Source of the DNA: an uncultured Collinsella sp.
GTDB taxonomy: Bacteria > Actinomycetota > Coriobacteriia > Coriobacteriales > Coriobacteriaceae
Reading direction: 5' to 3'
Length of the DNA: 7,441 bases
Assembly (NCBI GenBank): GCA_900549355.1
Contig: UROA01000095.1
Span: 1-7,441, forward strand
Shown piece after piece: positions 1 through 4,914 of this stretch. The position numbers and the translations under genes are program-made. The notes beneath the pieces were generated by a model. That model had not been told where the DNA came from and ran no database searches. It was given only the letters and a program-made list of their open reading frames with translations. The stretch's first letter is position 1. Each line of letters begins with the position of its first letter.

Positions 1-773
1 GAGATAAACGTCGGCATCGAAGCCTTCTCGCGCAGGGCATCGAGCGTCGCGTCGCCCAGCTCCGCCAGCCACGCGTTAACGGCACGGCTGCGGATATGCG
101 TCTGTGCCACCGAGTCGATCGCCGAATCGGGAATACGTTCGAGCATTGAGTCCGAGGCATCGGCAAGCGACTCATTGATGCGGTCGGCAAGGTCGGCCCG
201 GACGCGCTCCAACTGATCGGACAGACGCCGCCAGCTCGCCAACGAGCACACCGCGTCGACCATCATCGCGACCGCGACGATAAAGGCGGACAACCGCACA
301 ATCAGCACCGGCAGATGGCCAAGCAGCCCCAGCAATGCCGGCTCCACTAAACGGCAAATGCACAACGCACCCAGGCCAAACGCGCAGGCCCAGTACAGAC
401 AGATACGTCCGTGCAGGTTAAACGGCAGATGCGAATAGTCCCAAAAGCGAGCGCCCGTTGTTTTTTCCAACAGCACGCCTACGCTGTACTCAATCACGCT
501 GCATACGAGCGCTGAAGCGACAAACTGGCTCGACGCGTCAGGAATTCCGCGCAACAGCAGCCAGCAGGCAATGCCACCCGCGCCATAGATAGGGCAGCAC
601 GGCCCCAGCAAAAAGCCGCTGTTGGCAAAGCGTCCGTGGTTGAGCATGGCGCAGACTGTCGATTCCCATGCCCAACCGCAAAAACCGTAGAAGGCAAACG
701 AGAGTACCAGCGCCGAGAGCGGACAGGCGGCAAGCGTCGCACCGTCAAATGCCATGTCGATCGCGGTCCCCAC
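1..773 (-). CDS. CmpB/DUF1113-family putative ABC-transporter permease-like membrane protein (C-terminus cut by window edge)
   Basis: An open reading frame runs leftward from about 773 to the window edge without a stop. Numbered from the ATG at 755, it shows the family's conserved blocks: FYGFCGWAWES (22-32), GFLLGPCCPIYGAGG (47-61), the IEY..G..LE segment (88-97), FWDYSHLPFNLHGRICL (104-120), and an Asp after the last helix (167). About four or five hydrophobic stretches lie within residues 10-172, followed by a charged, probably cytosolic helical tail from about 175. The family is usually annotated as a putative ABC transporter permease, but no transport substrate is known to me. The GTG at 773 is preferred as start because GAGGAGAGG (781-789) sits 7 nt upstream; the ATG at 755 has only a weak GGGG about 12 nt away. 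It begins 3 nt after the HD gene, so co-translation is likely. Family call is confident; function is unknown. Confidence 0.85.
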   Translation of the reverse strand, partial: MGTAIDMAFDGATLAACPLSALVLSFAFYGFCGWAWESTVCAMLNHGRFANSGFLLGPCCPIYGAGGIACWLLLRGIPDASSQFVASALVCSVIEYSVGVLLEKTTGARFWDYSHLPFNLHGRICLYWACAFGLGALCICRLVEPALLGLLGHLPVLIVRLSAFIVAVAMMVDAVCSLASWRRLSDQLERVRADLADRINESLADASDSMLERIPDSAIDSVAQTHIRSRAVNAWLAELGDATLDALREKASMPTFI

Positions 774-776
774 CGT

Positions 777-1313
777 CTATCCTCTCCTCTTTTCGCTCGA
801 TTCGCCACTCATGCCATCGTCCGCCTCGTCCTTGCGCGGCAGACGACCGGCGACTGTCTCGCGCAGCGCGCACCATTTGTCTGCCAGGCATACAATCCAA
901 GCCTCACGACACGTCGGCGGCACCGGCACCAGCGGAAACATATGGCGCGCGATGATATTCCGCTCGCGCGGCGTCAGCTCAAAATCCTCTTCGGCTCGCG
1001 CCAGGGCAAAAAACGGATGACGAAATCCGTGCAGGCGATGGCTCGGATCGGGATCGTGCCAATCGTAGAGAAAGTAATCGTGTAACAAGGCTCCGCGCAG
1101 CAACGAGGCGCGGTCGACCGAGACACCGACGCGGCCCAGGCGCTCGGCAAAGGACAGACTTGCCCGCGCCACCGAGGTCACATGCGTATACACCGTCACA
1201 TCGCCATGCTGGATAAACTCGCGCGTCAGGCCCAGACGGCCCGCCTGTGCCAGTTGACGGGCAGCATGGTCTACTTCGCACGCGATTTTCTCGGCACGAA
1301 CGACATCGGACAT
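777..1313 (-). CDS. HD-domain phosphohydrolase
   Basis: This 178-residue cytosolic protein carries the metal-binding HD signature: His in YTHV (44), the His-Asp pair in RGALLHDYFLYDWHD (78-79), further His in the GFRHP (99) and ARHMFP (124) blocks, and Asp in CLADKW (145). The segments LLHDYFLYDWHDPDPSHR and the HMFPL...PP...EAWIVCLADK region match a small stand-alone HD family common in Clostridia and Coriobacteriia. HD proteins usually hydrolyse phosphomonoesters or phosphodiesters of nucleotides; the substrate here cannot be read from sequence. The last 15 or so residues are polar and low-complexity. The start at 1313 is chosen because a strong GGAAGGAGG (1318-1326) lies 4 nt before it; an in-frame ATG at 1358 would put this Shine-Dalgarno inside the gene. 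It is first in a two-gene unit with the CmpB-like membrane protein, an association I recall from other Firmicutes and Actinobacteria genomes. Confidence 0.88.
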   Translation of the reverse strand: MSDVVRAEKIACEVDHAARQLAQAGRLGLTREFIQHGDVTVYTHVTSVARASLSFAERLGRVGVSVDRASLLRGALLHDYFLYDWHDPDPSHRLHGFRHPFFALARAEEDFELTPRERNIIARHMFPLVPVPPTCREAWIVCLADKWCALRETVAGRLPRKDEADDGMSGESSEKRRG

Positions 1314-1317
1314 GCTG

Positions 1318-1326
1318 CCTCCTTCC
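1318..1326 (-). promoter_or_regulatory. Ribosome binding site of the HD phosphohydrolase gene
   Basis: On the minus strand the sequence reads GGAAGGAGG with a CAGC spacer before ATG at 1313. It is a near-perfect Shine-Dalgarno match and decides the start over the upstream ATG at 1358. Confidence 0.85.
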
Positions 1327-1399
1327 AGCGACTCACGGCGACAAGCCACGGCCTGCACGCATGGAATAAAATCATCATCGAATCTACCAGTATGGCATC

Positions 1400-1417
1400 G
1401 GACAAAACGTTTTGCCC
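1400..1417. promoter_or_regulatory. Palindromic operator candidate, LacI/PurR-like
   Basis: A perfect 12-bp palindrome CAAAACGTTTTG (1403-1414) extends to 18 bp with one mismatched pair (1402/1415). A central CG flanked by A and T runs is the hallmark of many LacI/PurR/CcpA-family operators. That family assignment is inference from motif shape only; it lies between divergent genes, about 90 nt from the HD start and 125 nt from the DXS start. Confidence 0.4.
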
Positions 1418-1502
1418 CGCCAGTTGGCGAATTACCGCGCCGCCGTCACATATCAAACGCCAAAATGTGCGAGACTGTTTTGTGCAATTGTGCCGGCCGA
1501 GG

Positions 1503-1516
1503 GAGCGCCGGCGCTC
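1503..1516. repeat. Perfect 14-bp palindrome just upstream of the DXS-family gene
   Basis: GAGCGCCGGCGCTC is identical to its reverse complement and lies 9 nt before the weak GGAG ribosome binding site (1526-1529). Another GCCGGC at 1492-1497 can pair with the GCCGGC inside it (1507-1512) across a 9-nt loop. It could be an operator or a hairpin in the leader RNA; no family is assignable. Confidence 0.4.
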
Positions 1517-1541
1517 GATTCGCATGGAGTAACCCACAACG

Positions 1542-3323
1542 ATGCTGCTTACGCAAACGACAACGCCCGAGGACGTCAAGGCTCTCGACCGCGCCGAGCT
1601 TCCGCTGCTCTGCGGCGAGATCCGTCAGGCAATCCTCGAAAGCTCCGCCGCTGTCGGCGGACACGTTGCCCCCAACTTGGGCGTCGTTGAGCTTACGGTT
1701 GCGCTTCATCGCGTGTTTAACTCCCCCACCGACAAAATTGTCTTTGACGTTTCGCACCAGACCTACGCCCACAAGGCGCTGACCGGGCGCGCGTACACTT
1801 ATATCGATCCGGAGCGTTATGGTGAAGCTTCTGGCTTTGCCAATCCCGACGAGTCCGAGCACGACCTGTTCGCCATGGGCCATACCTCCACGTCGGTGAG
1901 CCTGGGCTGCGGCCTTGCCCACGCGCGCGACCTGGCGGGCGACACGTATAACGTCATTACTGTTATTGGCGACGGCTCGCTTTCGGGCGGCTTGGCGTTT
2001 GAGGGCTTTAACAATGCGGCCGAACTCGATAGCAACCTAATCATCATCGTCAACGATAACGACCAGTCCATTGCCGAGAACCATGGCGGCCTGTATCGCA
2101 ATCTGGCCGAGCTGCGCGCCAGCAACGGTACCTGTGAGCGCAACGTTTTCCGCGCGATGGGGCTCGATTACCGCTATCTGGACGCCGGTAACGATGTGTT
2201 GGCCCTCGTCGACGCGCTGCAGGAGCTGCGCGACATCGACCACCCCATCGTGCTGCACGTCTCGACCGCCAAGGGCATGGGCTTTGAGCCAGCCCAAAAC
2301 GACCCCGAGCGCTGGCATCACGTAGGGCCCTTTGACATGGCGACCGGCCGCAAGCTCTGCCCGGGCCATCCGAGCGAGCCCGCACCGCGCACCTATGCCG
2401 ATATTACGGGCGAGGCGCTCAGCGCCGCCATCGAGCGCGATCCGCAGGTCGTGGGCATCACGGCCGCCACGCCCTACATCATGGGCTTTACACCCGAACT
2501 TCGCGCTGCCGCCGGCAAACAGTTCGTCGATGTGGGCATTGCCGAGGAGCACGCCGTGACCTTTGCCACCGCGCTTGCGCACTCGGGCGCCAAGCCAGTC
2601 TTTGGTGTGTACGGCACGTTTTTGCAGCGCGCCTACGACGAGCTGTGGCACGACCTGTGCCTCAACGACGCCCCCGCAACCATCCTGGTGTTTGGTGCGT
2701 CAATCTTTGGCACCACGTCCGAGACGCACCTTTCGTTCTTTGATATTTCCATGCTGGGCGGACTTCCCAACATGCATTACTTGGCGCCGGCCTGCATGGA
2801 GGAATATCTGTCCATGCTGACCTGGTCGCTCGACCACCGCGAGCATCCTGTGGCGATCCGCGTACCGGGCATCGGCCTGGTGAGCCGTCCCGACCTTGCG
2901 CCCGCCGAAGACACCGACTACAGCGCCGTTCGCTACAACGTGGTGCGCCAGGGTCGCGACGTTGCCGTGCTCGCACTTGGCGATTTCTTTGAGCCGGGCG
3001 AGCGCGTGGCAAACCGCTTGGCTGCCGAGTACGGTATCGAGGCCACGCTCGTCAACCCTCGCTTTGCAACCGAGCTTGACCGCGAGTTCCTCGATAGCCT
3101 TGCCGCCGAGCATCGCGTTGTCGTCACCCTCGAGGACGGCATCTTGGACGGCGGCTGGGGCGAGCGCGTGGCATGTTATCTGGCATGCACGCAGTTGCGC
3201 ACGCGCACCTTCGGCATCGCCAAGGGCTTCCCCGACCGCTACGACCCCAACGAACTGCTCGCGCAGAACGGCATGACGGTCGAGAACATGGCCGCTGAAG
3301 CCGTGAGACTACTCAACGAGTAA
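1542..3323 (+). CDS. dxs: 1-deoxy-D-xylulose-5-phosphate synthase family protein, short divergent subtype
   Basis: Canonical DXS condenses pyruvate and glyceraldehyde 3-phosphate into DXP for isoprenoid, thiamine and pyridoxal synthesis. This 593-residue protein has the three transketolase-like domains. The thiamine diphosphate domain has His72 in SHQTYAHK, His114 in MGHTSTS, and GDG (143-145) followed by NDND (171-174). The pyrimidine domain (about 282-445) has the catalytic Glu335 in VGIAEEHAVTF, then Tyr357 and Arg363 in the YGTFLQRAYD block. The C-terminal domain runs from about 470. It is shorter than the usual 620-640 residues, mainly after SIAENHGGLY (176-185). By my alignment, positions equal to E. 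coli Arg420 and Asp427 are Gly385 and Thr392, while His431 and Arg478 remain (His396, Arg440). It resembles the short DXS-like clade found in lactic acid bacteria and clostridia, so DXP synthesis is uncertain. The ATG at 1542 is the only early start; its GGAG is 12 nt upstream, which is long. It appears monocistronic. Confidence 0.88.
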   Translation: MLLTQTTTPEDVKALDRAELPLLCGEIRQAILESSAAVGGHVAPNLGVVELTVALHRVFNSPTDKIVFDVSHQTYAHKALTGRAYTYIDPERYGEASGFANPDESEHDLFAMGHTSTSVSLGCGLAHARDLAGDTYNVITVIGDGSLSGGLAFEGFNNAAELDSNLIIIVNDNDQSIAENHGGLYRNLAELRASNGTCERNVFRAMGLDYRYLDAGNDVLALVDALQELRDIDHPIVLHVSTAKGMGFEPAQNDPERWHHVGPFDMATGRKLCPGHPSEPAPRTYADITGEALSAAIERDPQVVGITAATPYIMGFTPELRAAAGKQFVDVGIAEEHAVTFATALAHSGAKPVFGVYGTFLQRAYDELWHDLCLNDAPATILVFGASIFGTTSETHLSFFDISMLGGLPNMHYLAPACMEEYLSMLTWSLDHREHPVAIRVPGIGLVSRPDLAPAEDTDYSAVRYNVVRQGRDVAVLALGDFFEPGERVANRLAAEYGIEATLVNPRFATELDREFLDSLAAEHRVVVTLEDGILDGGWGERVACYLACTQLRTRTFGIAKGFPDRYDPNELLAQNGMTVENMAAEAVRLLNE

Positions 3324-3324
3324 G

Positions 3325-3366
3325 AAAACCTCCGCAAGGGAAGCATCCCTGCGGAGGTTTTTATTT
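3325..3366 (+). terminator. Intrinsic terminator of the DXS-family gene
   Basis: Directly after the stop codon AACCTCCGC pairs with GCGGAGGTT, extended by AGGG/CCCT across an AAGCAT loop with a single bulged A. The stem is followed by TTTTTATTTT. The A-run before the stem also makes it usable in the reverse direction. It isolates the DXS-family gene from the repeat array downstream. Confidence 0.92.
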
Positions 3367-3380
3367 TCACAGCTCAATTA

Positions 3381-3435
3381 TCTCAATCTGTAACATCTAG
3401 GACCCGAATTTCCGTCTAACTGTTACAGATCTAGA
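3381..3435. repeat. Inverted-repeat element 1
   Basis: TCT and ATCTGTAACA in the left arm pair with TGTTACAGAT and AGA in the right arm, with mismatches at 3384/3432 and 3385/3431. The inner TAG/CTA adds 3 bp after two mismatches. The stem is weaker than element 3. It starts 15 nt after the DXS terminator tail. Confidence 0.88.
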
Positions 3436-3447
3436 TAAGACGTCTTA
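3436..3447. repeat. Perfect 12-bp palindrome in the first array spacer
   Basis: TAAGACGTCTTA is identical to its reverse complement and directly abuts the right end of element 1. It is absent from the second spacer, so it is not part of the repeating unit. Confidence 0.45.
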
Positions 3448-3461
3448 GTCCCAGACCTTTG

Positions 3462-3516
3462 TCTCAATCTGTAACAGATAGAGACCTTTTGGCCCTCCAG
3501 ATGTTACAGATCGAGA
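3462..3516. repeat. Inverted-repeat element 2
   Basis: The outer 15 bp pair with one mismatch (3466/3512), and a further G-C and T-A pair extends outward (3460-3461 with 3517-3518). The left half (3462-3484) is itself a near-perfect 23-bp palindrome around CTGTAACAG. The inner arm is the most divergent of the three and can form its own small GAG..CTC hairpin around TTTT. Confidence 0.88.
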
Positions 3517-3541
3517 CATTCAAATCCCCCTAAGGATCAAA

Positions 3542-3596
3542 TCTCGATCTGTAACAGTTAGAACCCATTTCCTCGTCTACCTGTTACAGATTGAGA
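3542..3596. repeat. Inverted-repeat element 3 (best-paired)
   Basis: Left arm 3542-3562 pairs with right arm 3576-3596 over 21 positions with one mismatch (3558/3580) and one G-T pair (3546/3592). The loop is 13 nt (3563-3575). It is the most regular copy and could form a stable RNA hairpin or a cruciform. Confidence 0.9.
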
Positions 3597-3607
3597 CAAA
3601 GCAGCGA

Positions 3608-3665
3608 GGCAGGCCGCCACATCTGCAAGAACCACCACGAAGGTGCCTGCCCCTTTTTGGTAGGT
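3608..3665 (+). repeat. Imperfect hairpin with T run; possible terminator or dispersed intergenic repeat
   Basis: GGCAGGC (3608-3614) can pair with GCCTGCC (3645-3651), which is followed by CCTTTTT. A competing fold pairs ACCACCA (3631-3637) with TGGTAGGT (3658-3665) around GTGCCTGCC. No plus-strand gene lies between the DXS terminator and this site, so it would only be needed as a terminator if the array is transcribed. The stretch around AAGGTGCCTGCCCC resembles, from memory, intergenic repeats seen in Collinsella-type genomes; that resemblance is unverified. Confidence 0.35.
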
Positions 3666-3667
3666 AG

Positions 3668-3702
3668 AATAACCCATAAGGTAAGTATGTTTCTGAGTTA
3701 TT
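3668..3702. promoter_or_regulatory. Inverted repeat upstream of the importer promoter (operator candidate)
   Basis: AATAACCCA (3668-3676) and TGAGTTATT (3694-3702) are complementary at 8 of 9 positions across a 17-nt gap. The right arm ends 5 nt before the -35 box, a position typical of activator sites. No regulator is identifiable from the motif. Confidence 0.35.
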
Positions 3703-3707
3703 TCGTG

Positions 3708-3737
3708 TTGACCCATTTGAGCGCGATAGGGTATAAC
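3708..3737 (+). promoter_or_regulatory. Sigma-70-type promoter of the amino-acid importer operon
   Basis: TTGACC (3708-3713) and TATAAC (3732-3737) are separated by 18 nt, a good match to housekeeping promoter boxes. Transcription would start near 3744, giving a leader of about 37 nt. The ribosome binding site AAAGGTG (3767-3773) stands 7 nt before the ATG at 3781. Confidence 0.75.
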
Positions 3738-3780
3738 TCTACTCAACCGCTAGGGATTTTATTGAGAAAGGTGTTCTACC

Positions 3781-4776
3781 ATGAGCAAGAACCTCTCCCA
3801 GCAGGTCGTTCTCGACCGCCGCGGCTTTGTTGCCGCCACCTTCGCAACCGTCGCCGGCCTTGGTCTTGCCGGCTGCTCCGACACCAGCGCCGAGGCCGAC
3901 AAGGGTTCCGCCGCCGGCTCTTCCAAGAGCTCCGATGATACCGAGGCTTCCACCACGCTCGATGCCAAGGCATTCGACAAGCTCGTCGACAACGGCCCCA
4001 AGGCCGATGACGACGCCATCGCCGCCAGCACCTGGGCGACGGCCGTCAAGGACGCCGGCGTCTTTAAGATCGGTGGCGTTCAGACCTCCACGCTCTTCTC
4101 CCTCCTCAACGAGAAGGACGGTCAGACCCGCGGCTTCGATGCCGGCATCGCGCAGCTTCTGTCCAACTACATCCTGGGCGAGAACAAGGTCGAGATCACC
4201 CAGGTGACCTCGGACACGCGCGAGTCTGTCCTGCAGAACGGCCAGGTCGACGCTGTCTTTGCCACCTACACCATCACTGACGAACGCAAGAAGCTCGTCT
4301 CCTTCGCCGGCCCCTACTACTACACCCAGCAGGCCATCCTGGTGCTCGCCGATAACGACGACATCAAGAGCGTCGACGACCTGGCCGACAAGAACGTTGC
4401 CGTCCAGTCCGGCTCCAACGGCCCCGCCATCCTGGAGGAGTTCGCCCCCAAGGCCAGCCAGCAGGAGTTCAAGACCGACGAGGAGGCCCGTCAGGCACTC
4501 CAGCAGGGCCGCGTTGACGCCTACGTCATCGATAACAACATGCAGCAGAGCGCCCTGGTCCGCGAGCCCGGCAAGTACAAGATCGCCGGCAAGCCCTTCG
4601 GCAGCAAGGAGCCCTATGGCATTGGCCTGCCGCTCGATTCCGACGGTGTCGCCTTTGTCAACGACTTCCTTAAGAAGATCGAGGACGATGGCACCTGGAC
4701 CGAGCTGTGGCAGATCTGCATCGGCGACCGTACGGGCGACACCAATGTTCCCGAGCTGCCCGAGATCGGCGCCTAG
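3781..4776 (+). CDS. Polar amino-acid ABC transporter, solute-binding lipoprotein (glutamate-type)
   Basis: This 331-residue SBP_bac_3-family protein captures an amino acid outside the cell and passes it to the permeases encoded downstream. The N-terminus combines a twin-arginine-like DRRGFVA (12-18), a hydrophobic segment and a lipobox LAGC with the lipid-modified Cys at 32, followed by a Ser/Asp/Ala-rich linker (33-60). Lobe motifs include RGFDAGIAQLL (117-127), VDAVFATYTITDERKKLV (156-173) with Arg169, the usual ligand-carboxylate contact, and FAGPYYYTQQAILV (175-188). VDAYVIDNN (245-253) carries Asp251, the likely amino-group contact. The ITDER..V.FAGPYY block resembles actinobacterial GluB glutamate-binding proteins, but glutamate, aspartate or glutamine cannot be separated by eye. 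It is first in the importer operon, with its own promoter, and a hairpin follows that may leave it in excess over the permeases. Tat versus Sec export is undecided. Confidence 0.92.
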   Translation: MSKNLSQQVVLDRRGFVAATFATVAGLGLAGCSDTSAEADKGSAAGSSKSSDDTEASTTLDAKAFDKLVDNGPKADDDAIAASTWATAVKDAGVFKIGGVQTSTLFSLLNEKDGQTRGFDAGIAQLLSNYILGENKVEITQVTSDTRESVLQNGQVDAVFATYTITDERKKLVSFAGPYYYTQQAILVLADNDDIKSVDDLADKNVAVQSGSNGPAILEEFAPKASQQEFKTDEEARQALQQGRVDAYVIDNNMQQSALVREPGKYKIAGKPFGSKEPYGIGLPLDSDGVAFVNDFLKKIEDDGTWTELWQICIGDRTGDTNVPELPEIGA

Positions 4777-4795
4777 GCAGCAAGCCTGGTAACGG

Positions 4796-4839
4796 CCGCA
4801 ACGAAACCATATGGAAACGCATGATGCGCTTTATTGCGG
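4796..4839 (+). other. Potentially structured intercistronic RNA segment
   Basis: CCGCAA (4796-4801) can pair with TTGCGG (4834-4839). Between them lie the palindrome CCATATGG (4807-4814) and the small hairpin CGCATGATGCG (4818-4828). It may be an RNA processing or stabilising structure between the binding protein and permease genes, or chance; it matches no riboswitch that I know. Confidence 0.25.
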
Positions 4840-4864
4840 TAAACTGTTTCCTCACTGAGTTGTC

Positions 4865-4894
4865 GGGGCTTCCGTACACACGGGAGCCCCTTTC
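4865..4894 (+). terminator. Attenuator-like hairpin between binding protein and permease genes
   Basis: GGGGCTTCCGT (4865-4875) pairs with ACGGGAGCCCC (4880-4890) over 11 bp including one G-T pair, with an ACAC tetraloop. Only three T residues follow. The strong stem and weak T run fit a leaky terminator or a 3'-end stabiliser, as is common after the binding-protein gene of ABC importer operons. Confidence 0.65.
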
Positions 4895-4914
4895 CTTATC
4901 GGCAGGAGGTCCGC

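Larger units (their letters stand above)
1314..1541. promoter_or_regulatory. Divergent intergenic region with clustered palindromes
   Basis: This 228-nt region must carry the promoters of both the minus-strand HD/CmpB unit and the plus-strand DXS-family gene. No convincing -35/-10 pair is visible for either. A weak minus-strand candidate is TTGATA (1450-1455) with TAATTC about 16 nt downstream. It holds three dyads: CAAAACGTTTTG (1403-1414), CGCCAGTTGGCG (1418-1429) and GAGCGCCGGCGCTC (1503-1516). The first two lie almost side by side, and another CGCCAA half-site sits at 1458-1463. These are likely protein-binding sites, but the regulator is not identifiable. Confidence 0.45.
3381..3596. repeat. 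Array of three 55-nt inverted-repeat elements (six ATCTGTAACA half-sites)
   Basis: The 10-mer ATCTGTAACA occurs at 3386-3395, 3467-3476 and 3547-3556. Its exact reverse complement occurs at 3421-3430, 3502-3511 and 3582-3591. All six copies are identical across the 10 bases. Within a pair the offset is always exactly 35 bp; between pairs it is 46 and 45, giving an 80-81-nt period. Outer arms are conserved as TCTC(A/G) before the 10-mer, inner arms roughly as GNTAGA. Spacers of 26 and 25 nt (3436-3461, 3517-3541) are unrelated. Elements 1 and 3 share similar loops (ACCC..ATTTCC..GTCTA), so the whole 55-nt unit was duplicated rather than only the arms. Each half contains the near-palindrome CTGTAACAG. 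Candidate identities are a REPIN/MITE-like dispersed element, a multi-site operator, or a chain of RNA hairpins; sequence alone does not decide. Confidence 0.93.
3324..3780. other. 457-nt non-coding region: terminator, inverted-repeat array, hairpin, promoter
   Basis: No credible protein-coding gene lies here; the reading frames that cross it lack ribosome binding sites and consist of translated repeat. In order it holds the DXS terminator, three 55-nt inverted-repeat elements (3381-3596), an imperfect hairpin with a T run (3608-3665), a 9-bp inverted repeat (3668-3702), and the promoter and leader of the ABC importer operon. It is clearly more AT-rich than the flanking genes. Confidence 0.85.

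Noticed and set aside
494..808. Minus-strand frame 494-808
   Set aside because: It overlaps the CmpB-like gene in a different frame. The CmpB frame shows clear conserved family motifs, so this one is a shadow.
777..1358. Longer HD protein starting at ATG 1358
   Set aside because: It would place GGAAGGAGG inside the coding region. The extra 15 residues are not part of the HD domain, and the ATG at 1313 has the ideal spacing.
1446..1922. Minus-strand frames opposite the DXS-family gene (for example 1446-1922, 2037-2651, 2700-3113)
   Set aside because: They lie antisense to a gene with intact family motifs. Long antisense frames are expected in GC-rich DNA, and none shows a ribosome binding site or a recognisable domain.
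3381..3600. CRISPR array reading of the regular repeats and spacers
   Set aside because: There are only three 55-nt units, each a long imperfect inverted repeat with varying loops, and spacers of 25-26 nt. The repeats are not near-identical as CRISPR repeats are, and no cas gene is visible.
3558..3938. Reading frames over the repeat array and importer promoter (3558-3746 minus, 3591-3938 plus)
   Set aside because: They translate repeats, the promoter and the start of the lipoprotein gene in another frame, have no ribosome binding site, and give no recognisable protein.
4777..4914. Riboswitch or T-box in the gap after the binding-protein gene
   Set aside because: No conserved T-box sequence or known aptamer motif is visible, only local dyads and one hairpin.
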